Under the pieces are notes generated by a model. It was given only the letters and a program-made list of their open reading frames with translations, was not told where the DNA came from and did no database searches. From Rhizobium rhizoryzae (lineage in GTDB: Bacteria; Pseudomonadota; Alphaproteobacteria; Rhizobiales; Rhizobiaceae), in assembly GCF_011046895.1 (NCBI RefSeq), contig NZ_CP049250.1, positions 1,896,501 through 1,960,500 of the forward strand: a stretch of 64,000 bases of DNA, read 5' to 3'. The first letter of the stretch is position 1. Each line of letters opens with the position of its first letter. This document shows, one piece after another, positions 18,506 to 26,073 of this stretch. Made by a program: the position numbers and the translations under genes.

Positions 18506-18611
18506 TAGAGCACTTCCGGTGAAAGCAGGATCACCTGCAATGCTCTATCTCTTTGGTTTTTAAGCAGTCCGGACGTAAAACCGCTAACGCACTTTTACTG
18601 GACCTGCTCTA
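18506..18611. repeat. Palindromic intergenic repeat with TAGAGCA/TGCTCTA ends
   Basis: TAGAGCA at 18506-18512 is matched by inverted copies TGCTCTA at 18541-18547 and 18605-18611. The unit resembles a repeat seen many times between rhizobial genes, an impression from memory rather than a search. Its right end overlaps the 3' end of the acetyltransferase gene and supplies its TAG stop codon (18609-18611 on the minus strand). Confidence 0.6.
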
Positions 18612-18890
18612 TTTCTGGATGATGTCCTGCCAGTCAGGATGTCTTTCCACCTGAGCCTTGAAGAAGGGGCAGAGCGGAATGATCTTCCAGCCATTCGTCC
18701 TTGCTTCCGTGACTGCAAACTCGGCCAATGCCTGACCAACTCCCTTGCCACGCAGCGCATCGTCAACTTGCGTGTGATCGATGATGATGAGGCGAGGGGA
18801 GGTTCGCGAATAGGTCATCTCGCCGTGGTGGCCGTCCAGTTCCGCCTTGTAAAAGCCACCCGAGCCTGTTTCGCCCTGTGTGATATTCAT
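18609..18890 (-). CDS. Small GNAT-family N-acetyltransferase (YjdJ-like)
   Basis: A 93-residue protein of the compact GNAT subgroup. The acetyl-CoA loop is seen as VDDALRGKGVGQALAEFAVT (Q/R-x-x-G-x-G/A). The other conserved parts are MTYSRTSPRLIIIDHTQVDD, EARTNGWKIIPLCPFFKAQVER and the C-terminal HPDWQDII. The start at 18890 (MNITQGETG) has GGAG 7 bases upstream. Longer in-frame readings begin at 18902 and 18941. Its natural substrate is unknown. The stop codon lies inside an intergenic repeat, so the last residues may have been set by repeat insertion. Confidence 0.85.
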   Translation of the reverse strand: MNITQGETGSGGFYKAELDGHHGEMTYSRTSPRLIIIDHTQVDDALRGKGVGQALAEFAVTEARTNGWKIIPLCPFFKAQVERHPDWQDIIQK

Positions 18891-19051
18891 GATCGTCTCC
18901 ATTGGCGCAAGCCTGACCAATGCGGGCAGGCCGCCTGTCACGCATCATTGTGCGTTTCGGATGAGAGAATTGGGTCTTGGACGGTGAGCGGTCAATACCC
19001 GGCAGCCATGCAGCGCAGCTGCACGCAGTGGAACCGGAATAGGGGGAGGTC

Positions 19052-19409
19052 TTAGAGCGGAATTCGACCTGATTGGATCAATTCTGTCGGCCCAAACCGG
19101 TTGTTCCACGAGGAGAAGGGCGCGTGGCGTAGCCGTAGCATACGCCCAAGCCCTTCGACAAAGTGGACGGCCGGTTTCGGCCAACCCTCCCGCCGGATTG
19201 CCTTGCAATCCGGCAAGCATTTGAAGTGCCGGACACGCTTGTCGCTTTGCCTCGGCAAAGCGGCGTGGCCGGTGGGCAGCATGTATTTTCGCCATTACCT
19301 TCGGCTTTCGCCTCGGACGTATATCCCGATATGCCCGTCGGCAAAATCCTTGATCCTGACGAAAATCCATTGCTGCAGAATGATTCAATCAGGTCGAACT
19401 CCGCTCTAA
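19052..19409. repeat. About 358-bp element with 35-bp terminal inverted repeats
   Basis: The left end (19052-19086) and right end (19376-19409) are inverted copies starting TTAGAGCGGA; over about 35 bases they differ by two substitutions and one base of length. The interior contains further short palindromes (for example around 19185-19220) and no convincing reading frame. The structure is that of a non-autonomous, MITE-like element. I see no clear target-site duplication, so transposition remains inference. Confidence 0.6.
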
Positions 19410-19424
19410 TCCCGAGCGGGCGCT

Positions 19425-19474
19425 AATGCATGTCGCGCTCAACCGGATTCGGTTGAGCGGAACGAACATGCATT
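19425..19474. repeat. Palindromic repeat, AATGCATGT/ACATGCATT type
   Basis: The two halves, 19425-19445 and 19450-19474, are largely complementary (ATGCATGT with ACATGCAT and CGCTCAACCG with CGGTTGAGCG). It directly follows the terminal-inverted-repeat element and belongs to a different repeat type. A related palindrome lies at 30843-30887. Confidence 0.55.
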
Positions 19475-19605
19475 ATTTGAAGGTCTTACAGCGTCGTTCG
19501 CGCGTTCGAACGCGCCGCGCCGTAACGCATCTGTCGAAGTGGTCTATGGCTGACGTGATGCGAATAGCGAGCGCGGAAGAGGGCGCGCGCCTTGATGAGG
19601 CGCAT

Positions 19606-19630
19606 GCAAAAACCCCTGGAATGCCAGGGG
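19606..19630 (-). terminator. Terminator of sciP
   Basis: CCCCTGG (19613-19619) and CCAGGGG (19624-19630) form a perfect 7-bp stem, followed on the minus strand by five T residues. It is 34 bases past the sciP stop. The stretch 19475-19605 holds no visible gene. Confidence 0.85.
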
Positions 19631-19663
19631 GTATCAAGGCGCAAACGCGCCTGTCATGCCTGG

Positions 19664-19939
19664 TTAGTGGCGATACTGCTGGATCCGCGTCGTCCGCAGG
19701 CCGGCCAGGCCATGATCATTGATGGAAGACTGCCAGGACAGGAATTCCTCAACAGTCAAAGTATAGCGTGCGCAGGCTTCCTCGAGGCTCAAAAGGCCAC
19801 CACGCACCGCTGCAACCACTTCAGCCTTACGACGGATAACCCAGCGGCGCGTGTTTGCCGGGGGCAGGTCAGCAATCGTCAGGGGGCTGCCATCGGGGCC
19901 GATGACATATTTTACTCGTGGACGGATCATTTCGGTCAT
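19664..19939 (-). CDS. sciP: CtrA inhibitor SciP (DUF1153)
   Basis: A 91-residue protein. SciP binds CtrA or its target DNA in late cell-cycle stages and blocks CtrA-driven transcription. The DUF1153 hallmark sequence is intact: PRVKYVIGPDGSPLTIADLP at the start, then RRWVIRRKAEVVAAVRGG and the helix-turn-helix ISLEEACARY-like segment LLSLEEACARYTLTVEEFLS, ending with HGLAGLRTTRIQQY. The start at 19939 (MTEMIRPRV) is the family start. A GANTC site lies three bases upstream (19942-19946), consistent with CcrM/CtrA timing. Its location 2.3 kb from ctrA puts activator and inhibitor side by side. Confidence 0.95.
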   Translation of the reverse strand: MTEMIRPRVKYVIGPDGSPLTIADLPPANTRRWVIRRKAEVVAAVRGGLLSLEEACARYTLTVEEFLSWQSSINDHGLAGLRTTRIQQYRH

Positions 19940-19966
19940 TGGACTCTCTACATTACACAAGACCAC
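19940..19966 (-). promoter_or_regulatory. GANTC methylation site upstream of sciP
   Basis: GACTC at 19942-19946 lies just before the sciP start codon, inside the leader or promoter. In Caulobacter, sciP is expressed late in the cycle under CtrA. Hemimethylation at this site could help to time it here. That last step is inference. Confidence 0.4.
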
Positions 19967-20177
19967 GAAAGCGACCGTAGCGCCGCAGCTTTAACAATTG
20001 ACTAAATCGAAAAGGCAAATTGTCCGAATCACTGTCCTCGACGAAACTTATTGCGTGGAGTCTCGCGCTGCCGTTTTTAATTACTGAATTCTAATATACT
20101 TGGAGCTGCTGGTTGAAGTCGGTTGATGCTGGACCCGCACCGGCCGGAAACGGATCCAGGTTGTTAAGGTGTCGAAA

Positions 20178-21212
20178 TCAGAGGCGTATTAGCGTCAGCT
20201 CTGTTTCTGCTGGACCTTCTGTCACGGTCGCTGTTCCCTGATGCACGAGAACCAGTTTCTCGCCCGCAGCGAGATAGGTGACCGTCGAGCCGGACAGGCT
20301 GACGGGAGCGGACGAGGGGAAGCGGAGTGTCGTCAAAGTTTCCCCGCTCTCCCTGTTCAGGCTCACACGATAGGCGCTGGCCGTTGAAATCGTGACCTTG
20401 AGATCGAGTTGATAGAGCCCCTCGATCGGAACGATCACCGGTTTGCCACCGCCCGCAAGCGTGCTGCCAAGCGAGATGCCTCCCTGTTCCAGGCTCACGG
20501 TCGTAAAACCGGTGATGGATCCGGAAGTCACCAGGGTCGAGCCTGCCTCATTGCGCACCCGTCCAAGAGGCCGCATCGGCTGGTTGACAGCGCCGTCAGG
20601 GCGGATGTGCAGCGCGGTGTTCCAGCTGACGCCATCGGAAGACACCTTGAACGAAAAGCTGTCCGAACCGGCAAGGCCCATCTCGGCGCGGCCGGACCAG
20701 TTGCTCTGGAACAGGATGGAGGCCGTATCACCGGTCGCTGCCTTGTTGATGGTAACCCGGTGCGAATTGCCGGCATGGTTCAGCAGAGTGGCGGGCGAGG
20801 ACACCAGAAGCCGGTTGTAATCATCCGGCGTTGCGCCGATGCCGAGCCTCTGTGGGGTCAGCACCTGGGGCAGGGCTGGCCTGATCCAGTTCACGCCATC
20901 GAAAACCTTGAGGACAGCCTCAGTTCGAAACCATGCCCGATACCCGGGCAATGGCTGCCAGAAGCCCCAGGCCCCGTCTCTCAGCGTCGCAACCATGCCA
21001 TCATAGCCAGACCACGCACCCGTCGCGCCCGGGCTCACTGCGTAGCACTCCCCGTTCCGCGGCTCTGTCGGAGGGGATTGCGCCTCCATTTCGACGGTGA
21101 GTTGAACCAGGCAATCCAGCAGGTCGAGGGCCTCGTTATGGGTCAGGTGCTTCTGCGCCTGAGAGGGCAATATATAAGGTAATGAAAGTCGCGGGCTCTT
21201 ATCCATTTTCAT
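20178..21212 (-). CDS. DUF2793 phage/GTA-type structural protein
   Basis: 344 residues. The N-terminal DUF2793 domain (SLPYILPSQAQKHLTHNEAL, LLDCLVQLTVEM, then GECYAVSPGATGAWSGYDGM and WGFWQPLPGYRAW) is found in phage tail-side or gene-transfer-agent-linked proteins of alphaproteobacteria. The rest is beta-rich, with ALHIRPDGAVNQ followed by a C-terminal TNF-like sandwich (GLYQLDLKVTISTASAYRVS). The start at 21212 has AGGAGAT upstream. No other phage gene is near, so it is either a prophage remnant or a domesticated surface protein. Assignment to DUF2793 is firm and the role is not known. Confidence 0.85.
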   Translation of the reverse strand: MKMDKSPRLSLPYILPSQAQKHLTHNEALDLLDCLVQLTVEMEAQSPPTEPRNGECYAVSPGATGAWSGYDGMVATLRDGAWGFWQPLPGYRAWFRTEAVLKVFDGVNWIRPALPQVLTPQRLGIGATPDDYNRLLVSSPATLLNHAGNSHRVTINKAATGDTASILFQSNWSGRAEMGLAGSDSFSFKVSSDGVSWNTALHIRPDGAVNQPMRPLGRVRNEAGSTLVTSGSITGFTTVSLEQGGISLGSTLAGGGKPVIVPIEGLYQLDLKVTISTASAYRVSLNRESGETLTTLRFPSSAPVSLSGSTVTYLAAGEKLVLVHQGTATVTEGPAETELTLIRL

Positions 21213-21684
21213 CGATCTCCTGAAACCAAAGACGATCAGCGACACTCAGGCAGCCTTCCTGCAGCAGGGTGTCAGCGAACGGAACGATGATAGGTGCAGG
21301 TCTGCAGGGTGGCGGTCTGGATCCCTACGCAGATTCTATGCTTCTCTATACTTCGTAGCGAAAGCAAAAAGCGAAGACTTGTCATGAGTTTCGCTACGGC
21401 TCGGCGGCAGGCGTGTTGCGTGCGCTCCTTGCCGGTGTGCGGGCATGCCCTGTGCGACCGCTGGCACACGGCCAGAATTTCAGCATCGGCTGCCGTTTTC
21501 CTGATACCTTTGTTCTTTCTAACATCAGTTTAAGAAGAGGTTGTTGGAAGATTTGCCGCAGCAGTCTTTTTTGCTTCACATTTCGGACGAAAACGTTATC
21601 AATCGGGCCAATGTTAAGAACCCATAAGGGCCAAACATACAGAGGCGCAACGGCTGAGCCAGACTGCGCCGCGGGGGAAAATTA
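21213..21684. promoter_or_regulatory. Upstream region of the liv operon with a 10-bp inverted repeat
   Basis: No convincing gene in 472 bases. A perfect inverted repeat, CGTAGCGAAA at 21354-21363 and TTTCGCTACG at 21389-21398, is separated by 25 bases. It could be an operator or a leader hairpin for livH. The next 280 bases hold no clear promoter that I can assign. Confidence 0.45.
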
Positions 21685-22587
21685 ATGGAGTACTTCATCC
21701 AGCAGCTCCTGAACGGGCTGACTCTTGGATCGATCTATGGCCTTGTCGCAATCGGCTATACGATGGTCTATGGTATTATCGGCATGATCAACTTCGCCCA
21801 TGGCGATATCTTCATGCTTGGCGGCTTCGCTGCCCTGATCGTCTTTCTTGTTCTCACGACATTCGTTGCAGGCGTTCCGGTCGCCCTGGCGCTTCTGGTC
21901 ATGCTCGTCGTCGCGATGCTTGTGACGAGTCTCTGGAACTGGACAATCGAACGTGTTGCCTATCGGCCGCTTCGCGGATCCTTCCGTCTGGCGCCGCTGA
22001 TTACCGCGATCGGCATGTCCATCGTTCTGTCGAACTTCATTCAGGTCACGCAGGGTCCGCGCAACAAGCCGATCCCGCCGCTGGTCAATGACGTGTATCA
22101 CTTCGGTGATGTGACGATCTCGCTCAAGCAGATCCTCATCGTTCTGGTGACGTCCATTCTCCTGTTCGTCTTCTGGTACATCGTCAACAAGACGCCGCTT
22201 GGGCGCGCCCAGCGTGCGACCGAGCAGGACCGGAAGATGGCGGCGCTGCTCGGCGTGGATGTCGACCGCACGATCTCCATCACCTTCATCATGGGTGCGG
22301 CGCTGGCGGCTGTGGCTGGCTCGATGTATCTCATGTATTACGGCGTGGCCTCGTTCGCCGATGGCTTTATTCCAGGCGTCAAGGCGTTTACGGCGGCCGT
22401 TCTCGGCGGCATCGGCTCGCTTCCGGGCGCCGTGCTGGGCGGTCTCCTGATCGGGCTGATCGAATCGCTCTGGTCTGCCTATTTCTCCATTGCCTACAAG
22501 GACGTGGCGACCTTCGCCATTCTCGCCTTCGTGCTGATTTTCAAGCCGACCGGCATCCTGGGCCGACCTGAAGTGGAGAAGGTGTAA
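21685..22587 (+). CDS. livH: Branched-chain amino acid ABC transporter permease LivH
   Basis: A 300-residue inner-membrane permease with about eight hydrophobic segments. The family opening (FIQQLLNGLTLGSIYGLVAI GYTMVYG) and NFAHGDIFMLGGF are clear, and the cytoplasmic coupling loop reads ATEQDRKMAALLGVDVDRTI. With LivM it forms the channel for leucine, isoleucine and valine, driven by LivG and LivF. It begins an operon livH-livM-livG-livF-DUF6867-livK with gaps of a few bases or overlaps, apart from about 110 bases before livK. Confidence 0.95.
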   Translation: MEYFIQQLLNGLTLGSIYGLVAIGYTMVYGIIGMINFAHGDIFMLGGFAALIVFLVLTTFVAGVPVALALLVMLVVAMLVTSLWNWTIERVAYRPLRGSFRLAPLITAIGMSIVLSNFIQVTQGPRNKPIPPLVNDVYHFGDVTISLKQILIVLVTSILLFVFWYIVNKTPLGRAQRATEQDRKMAALLGVDVDRTISITFIMGAALAAVAGSMYLMYYGVASFADGFIPGVKAFTAAVLGGIGSLPGAVLGGLLIGLIESLWSAYFSIAYKDVATFAILAFVLIFKPTGILGRPEVEKV

Positions 22588-22591
22588 GAAG

Positions 22592-23989
22592 ATGGCAAAC
22601 TCTCCTGTCACGACGAGTGAAGACTCGTCCGGCCTGATGGCCAGAGCCATCAAGGAAGGTCTTTTTGCGGGCCTGCTGGCCTTCGGAATGTTCCTGCTTT
22701 ATGTGGGTATCGAGACCTATCAGAACATCGACAACAAGCTGGTATGGCGCACCCGCTGGGGTCTGCTGGCTATCTTCGTGATCGCCTCCGCTCTGGGTCG
22801 CTTCCTTGTCGTCGGCTTCATCAAGCCGCATATCGACCGACGCAAGCTGGCCAAGGCCAAGGCCGGCATTCCGGAGATCTCTTCCGAAAAGGGTTTCTTC
22901 CACACCCATTTCCTGAAGATTGCTCTGGTTGCTCTTGTTCTGTATCCGCCGCTTGCCATCATGCTGAACGGCGTGCAGGGATCGCTGAAGTTTGTCGACA
23001 ACTTCGGTATCCAGATCCTCATCTACGTCATGCTTGCCTGGGGTCTGAACGTTGTTGTCGGCCTCGCCGGTCTTCTCGACCTCGGCTACGTGGCCTTCTA
23101 TGCGGTGGGCGCCTATTCCTACGCGCTGCTTTCGGACCAGTTCGGCCTGTCCTTCTGGATCCTTTTGCCCTTGGCGGGTATTCTGGCTGCCTTCTGGGGC
23201 ATCATTCTCGGCTTCCCGGTCTTGAGGTTGAGAGGTGACTATCTTGCCATCGTGACGCTGGCTTTTGGTGAAATCATCCGCCTCGTGCTGATGAACTGGA
23301 CCGAAGTCACGGGCGGTACGGCTGGAATCTCCGGTATCGCGAAGGCATCCGTATTCGGCATCTATTCCTTCGATGTCGGGGCGCCGAACAATTTTGCGAA
23401 GTCTTTCGGTCTGCCGATGTCCTCGGCCTACTACAAGATCTTCCTCTTCTACGTCATTCTCGGGCTGTGCATGCTGACGGCCTATGTGACCATGAAGCTG
23501 CGCCGCATGCCCATCGGCCGGGCGTGGGAAGCGTTGCGCGAGGATGAAATCGCCTGCCGGTCGCTCGGCATCGATACGGTGAAGACCAAGCTGACGGCCT
23601 TTGCTATCGGGGCGATGTTCGGCGGCTTTGCCGGATCGTTCTTTGCGGCTCGCCAGGGCTTCGTGTCGCCGGAAAGCTTCGTCTTCCTGGAATCTGCCGT
23701 CATCCTGGCGGTGGTCGTTCTGGGTGGCATGGGTTCGCTGACCGGTATTGCGGTCGCCGCCATCGTCATGGTGGGCGGTACCGAACTGTTGCGCGAGATG
23801 GAATTCCTGAAGCATGTCTTCGGTGACGACTTCACGCCTGAACTGTACCGCATGCTGATTTTCGGTCTGGCCATGGTGGTGGTCATGCTGTTCAAGCCGC
23901 GCGGTTTTGTCGGCTCGCGTGAACCGACGGCCTTCCTCAAGGAGCGCAAGGCCGTTTCCGGAAGCTTCACCAAGGAGGGGCATGGCTGA
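22592..23989 (+). CDS. livM: Branched-chain amino acid ABC transporter permease LivM
   Basis: 465 residues, longer than E. coli LivM because of an N-terminal part with extra hydrophobic segments, usual in rhizobia. The core begins around residue 145 with NVVVGLAGLLDLGYVAFYAV, followed by FPVLRLRGDYLAIVTLAFGE and the coupling loop GRAWEALREDEIACRSLGID. Partner of LivH in the membrane channel. Its stop overlaps the start of livG (TGATGA), a sign of translational coupling. Confidence 0.95.
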   Translation: MANSPVTTSEDSSGLMARAIKEGLFAGLLAFGMFLLYVGIETYQNIDNKLVWRTRWGLLAIFVIASALGRFLVVGFIKPHIDRRKLAKAKAGIPEISSEKGFFHTHFLKIALVALVLYPPLAIMLNGVQGSLKFVDNFGIQILIYVMLAWGLNVVVGLAGLLDLGYVAFYAVGAYSYALLSDQFGLSFWILLPLAGILAAFWGIILGFPVLRLRGDYLAIVTLAFGEIIRLVLMNWTEVTGGTAGISGIAKASVFGIYSFDVGAPNNFAKSFGLPMSSAYYKIFLFYVILGLCMLTAYVTMKLRRMPIGRAWEALREDEIACRSLGIDTVKTKLTAFAIGAMFGGFAGSFFAARQGFVSPESFVFLESAVILAVVVLGGMGSLTGIAVAAIVMVGGTELLREMEFLKHVFGDDFTPELYRMLIFGLAMVVVMLFKPRGFVGSREPTAFLKERKAVSGSFTKEGHG

Positions 23990-24858
23990 TGACCTCCGGA
24001 ACTCAGACGATGAACAAAGACACCATCCTGAATGTCGAACATCTCTCGATGCGCTTTGGCGGGTTGATGGCGATCAACGACCTGTCCTTTCAGGTCAAGC
24101 GCGGCGATATCACCGCGCTGATCGGCCCGAACGGCGCGGGAAAGACGACCGTCTTCAACTGCATTACCGGCTTCTACAAGCCAACAATGGGCATGATCAC
24201 CATGACCCAGCGTGCCGGTGGCCAGTATCTGCTGGAAAGGCTGTCGGATTTCGAGATCACCAAGCAGGCCAAGGTCGCACGTACCTTCCAGAACATTCGC
24301 CTCTTCGGTGGACTGACCGTTCTGGAAAACCTGCTTGTGGCGCAACACAACAAGCTGATGAAGGCGTCCGGCTATACGGTCATGGGTCTGCTCGGGCTTG
24401 GCTCCTACAAGCGCGAGGCGGAAGCCGCGATCGAAACGGCGCGTCAATGGCTCGAGCGGGCGGATCTCATCGATCGTGCGGATGATCCGGCAGGCGATCT
24501 TTCCTACGGCGCCCAGCGCCGTCTGGAAATCGCGCGCGCCATGTGCACAGGGCCTGAGCTGCTCTGCCTGGATGAGCCAGCTGCCGGCTTGAACCCCAAG
24601 GAGTCACTCGCGCTTAATGCCCTTCTCAATGGCATCCGTGATGAAACGGGTACCTCGATCCTGCTGATCGAGCACGACATGTCGGTGGTCATGGAAATTT
24701 CCGACCATGTCGTGGTGCTGGAATATGGTCAGAAGATTTCTGACGGCACACCGGATCACGTCAAGAATGATCCGAAGGTGATTGCCGCCTATCTCGGCGT
24801 CGAGGACGACGAGGTGGAAGAAGTCATTCATGAAGAACTCGACGGGAGTGCGCACTGA
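23989..24858 (+). CDS. livG: Branched-chain amino acid ABC transporter ATPase LivG
   Basis: 289 residues, cytoplasmic ATPase. Walker A is GPNGAGKTT (about residues 45-53), the signature reads LSYGAQRRLEIARAM, Walker B is LLCLDEPAAGLN, and the switch His is in LLIEHDMSVVMEI. The LivG-type insertion with QKVARTFQNIRLF-like sequence (AKVARTFQNIRLFGGLTVLE) is present. I keep the start that overlaps livM. An in-frame ATG at 24010 is an alternative. The acidic tail EDDEVEEVIHEELDG is an extension beyond the E. coli protein. Confidence 0.95.
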   Translation: MTSGTQTMNKDTILNVEHLSMRFGGLMAINDLSFQVKRGDITALIGPNGAGKTTVFNCITGFYKPTMGMITMTQRAGGQYLLERLSDFEITKQAKVARTFQNIRLFGGLTVLENLLVAQHNKLMKASGYTVMGLLGLGSYKREAEAAIETARQWLERADLIDRADDPAGDLSYGAQRRLEIARAMCTGPELLCLDEPAAGLNPKESLALNALLNGIRDETGTSILLIEHDMSVVMEISDHVVVLEYGQKISDGTPDHVKNDPKVIAAYLGVEDDEVEEVIHEELDGSAH

Positions 24859-25586
24859 TGTCTGGCGAACCTCTTCTGAAGGTCTCCGGCGTCGAGACCT
24901 ATTACGGCAACATTCGTGCGCTGGCCGGTGTTGATATCGATGTAAAAAAGGGCGAAATCGTCAGCCTGATCGGTGCCAACGGTGCTGGCAAGTCAACGCT
25001 GATGATGACGATCTGCGGTAGCCCGCAGGCCCGTCACGGAAGCGTGGAATTCGACGGTCGCGATATCACCCGCATGCCGACGCATGAAATCGCGCGGCTG
25101 CGCATTGCGCAATCGCCGGAAGGTCGCCGCATCTTCCCGCGCATGACTGTCTATGAAAACCTGCAGATGGGCGCAGGGCTCGACAATCTGAAATACTTCC
25201 ATGAGGACGTGGAAAAGATTTTCGCGCTGTTCCCCCGCCTGCGGGAGCGTCAGAGCCAGCGTGGTGGCACATTGTCCGGTGGCGAGCAGCAGATGCTCTC
25301 CATTGGTCGTGCCCTGATGGCACGCCCCAAGCTTCTGCTGCTGGATGAGCCTTCTCTCGGGTTGGCACCACTTATCGTCAAGCAGATCTTCGAAGCCATC
25401 AAAGTCCTCAACGAGAAGGAAGGTCTGACCGTCTTCCTGGTGGAACAGAATGCGTTTGCGGCATTGAAACTGTCGCACCGCGCCTACGTGATGGTAAACG
25501 GTCGGGTCACGATGAGCGGCTCCGGCAAGGAATTGCTTGCCAATCCGGAAGTTCGTGCCGCCTATCTCGAAGGCGGACGTCATTGA
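24858..25586 (+). CDS. livF: Branched-chain amino acid ABC transporter ATPase LivF
   Basis: 242 residues. Walker A GANGAGKST, LSGGEQQMLSIGRALM signature, Walker B LLLLDEPSLGLAP and switch region FLVEQNAFAALKLSHRAYVM are all intact. It pairs with LivG to drive uptake. The start overlaps the livG stop (ATGA). The LivF-specific segment SPEGRRIFPRMTVYENLQMG is present. It is followed after 25 bases by the small DUF6867 membrane gene. Confidence 0.95.
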   Translation: MSGEPLLKVSGVETYYGNIRALAGVDIDVKKGEIVSLIGANGAGKSTLMMTICGSPQARHGSVEFDGRDITRMPTHEIARLRIAQSPEGRRIFPRMTVYENLQMGAGLDNLKYFHEDVEKIFALFPRLRERQSQRGGTLSGGEQQMLSIGRALMARPKLLLLDEPSLGLAPLIVKQIFEAIKVLNEKEGLTVFLVEQNAFAALKLSHRAYVMVNGRVTMSGSGKELLANPEVRAAYLEGGRH

Positions 25587-25611
25587 GCGCCGTGGCAAGG
25601 AGGGTTTGACA

Positions 25612-25965
25612 ATGCAAGGTCTTTTCTTTGAAAGCGATACCGGCGCCCGCTATGCGCTTCGCTTCGTGGTTCTGCTCATCGGTTTCTGGACTGCCTGGCG
25701 CACGGGTCGTGCCGTAGCCGATGGTTGGGGCAACCCGCCGCTGGTGATCGCCTATACGTTCCTGTTGGGCGTGATGATGCGCTTCCTGCATTTCTCGCTC
25801 TTTCAGGGGCCGTTCCTCAGCCTTGGCTTCTACTTGCTGGATGTCGCTATCCTTCTGGTGTTTGCCTTTGCCGGGTTCCGCCACCGTCGCACCGAGCAGA
25901 TGAGTCAAAATTATTACTGGCTCTATGAAAAAAGTTCACCGTTCTCCTGGCGTTCCAAGACTTGA
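25612..25965 (+). CDS. DUF6867 small membrane protein in the liv operon
   Basis: 117 residues with about three transmembrane segments (YALRFVVLLIGFWTAWRTGR, LVIAYTFLLGVMMRFLHFSL, LGFYLLDVAILLVFAFAGF) and a charged C-terminal tail ending WLYEKSSPFSWRSK. It is a conserved companion of liv operons in rhizobia and relatives, I believe as DUF6867. The start at 25612 has AAGGAGGG upstream, and an earlier in-frame start would overlap livF. Its role is unknown. An accessory subunit or assembly factor of the transporter is a fair guess from its fixed position. Confidence 0.82.
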   Translation: MQGLFFESDTGARYALRFVVLLIGFWTAWRTGRAVADGWGNPPLVIAYTFLLGVMMRFLHFSLFQGPFLSLGFYLLDVAILLVFAFAGFRHRRTEQMSQNYYWLYEKSSPFSWRSKT

Positions 25966-26073
25966 CGGCGAACTAGTTTCTACTCATAGTTGTAGTGCGC
26001 ATTGATTTTGCGGCGCGAGGCTCAGGCCTCGCGCCGCAACTGTTTTATTCAACGCATATTTTGGGAGAAACTC

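Noticed and set aside
22541..23983. A 480-codon minus-strand frame across livM.
   Set aside because: Antisense shadow of livM; charged His/Asp/Gln-rich composition is typical of such shadows.
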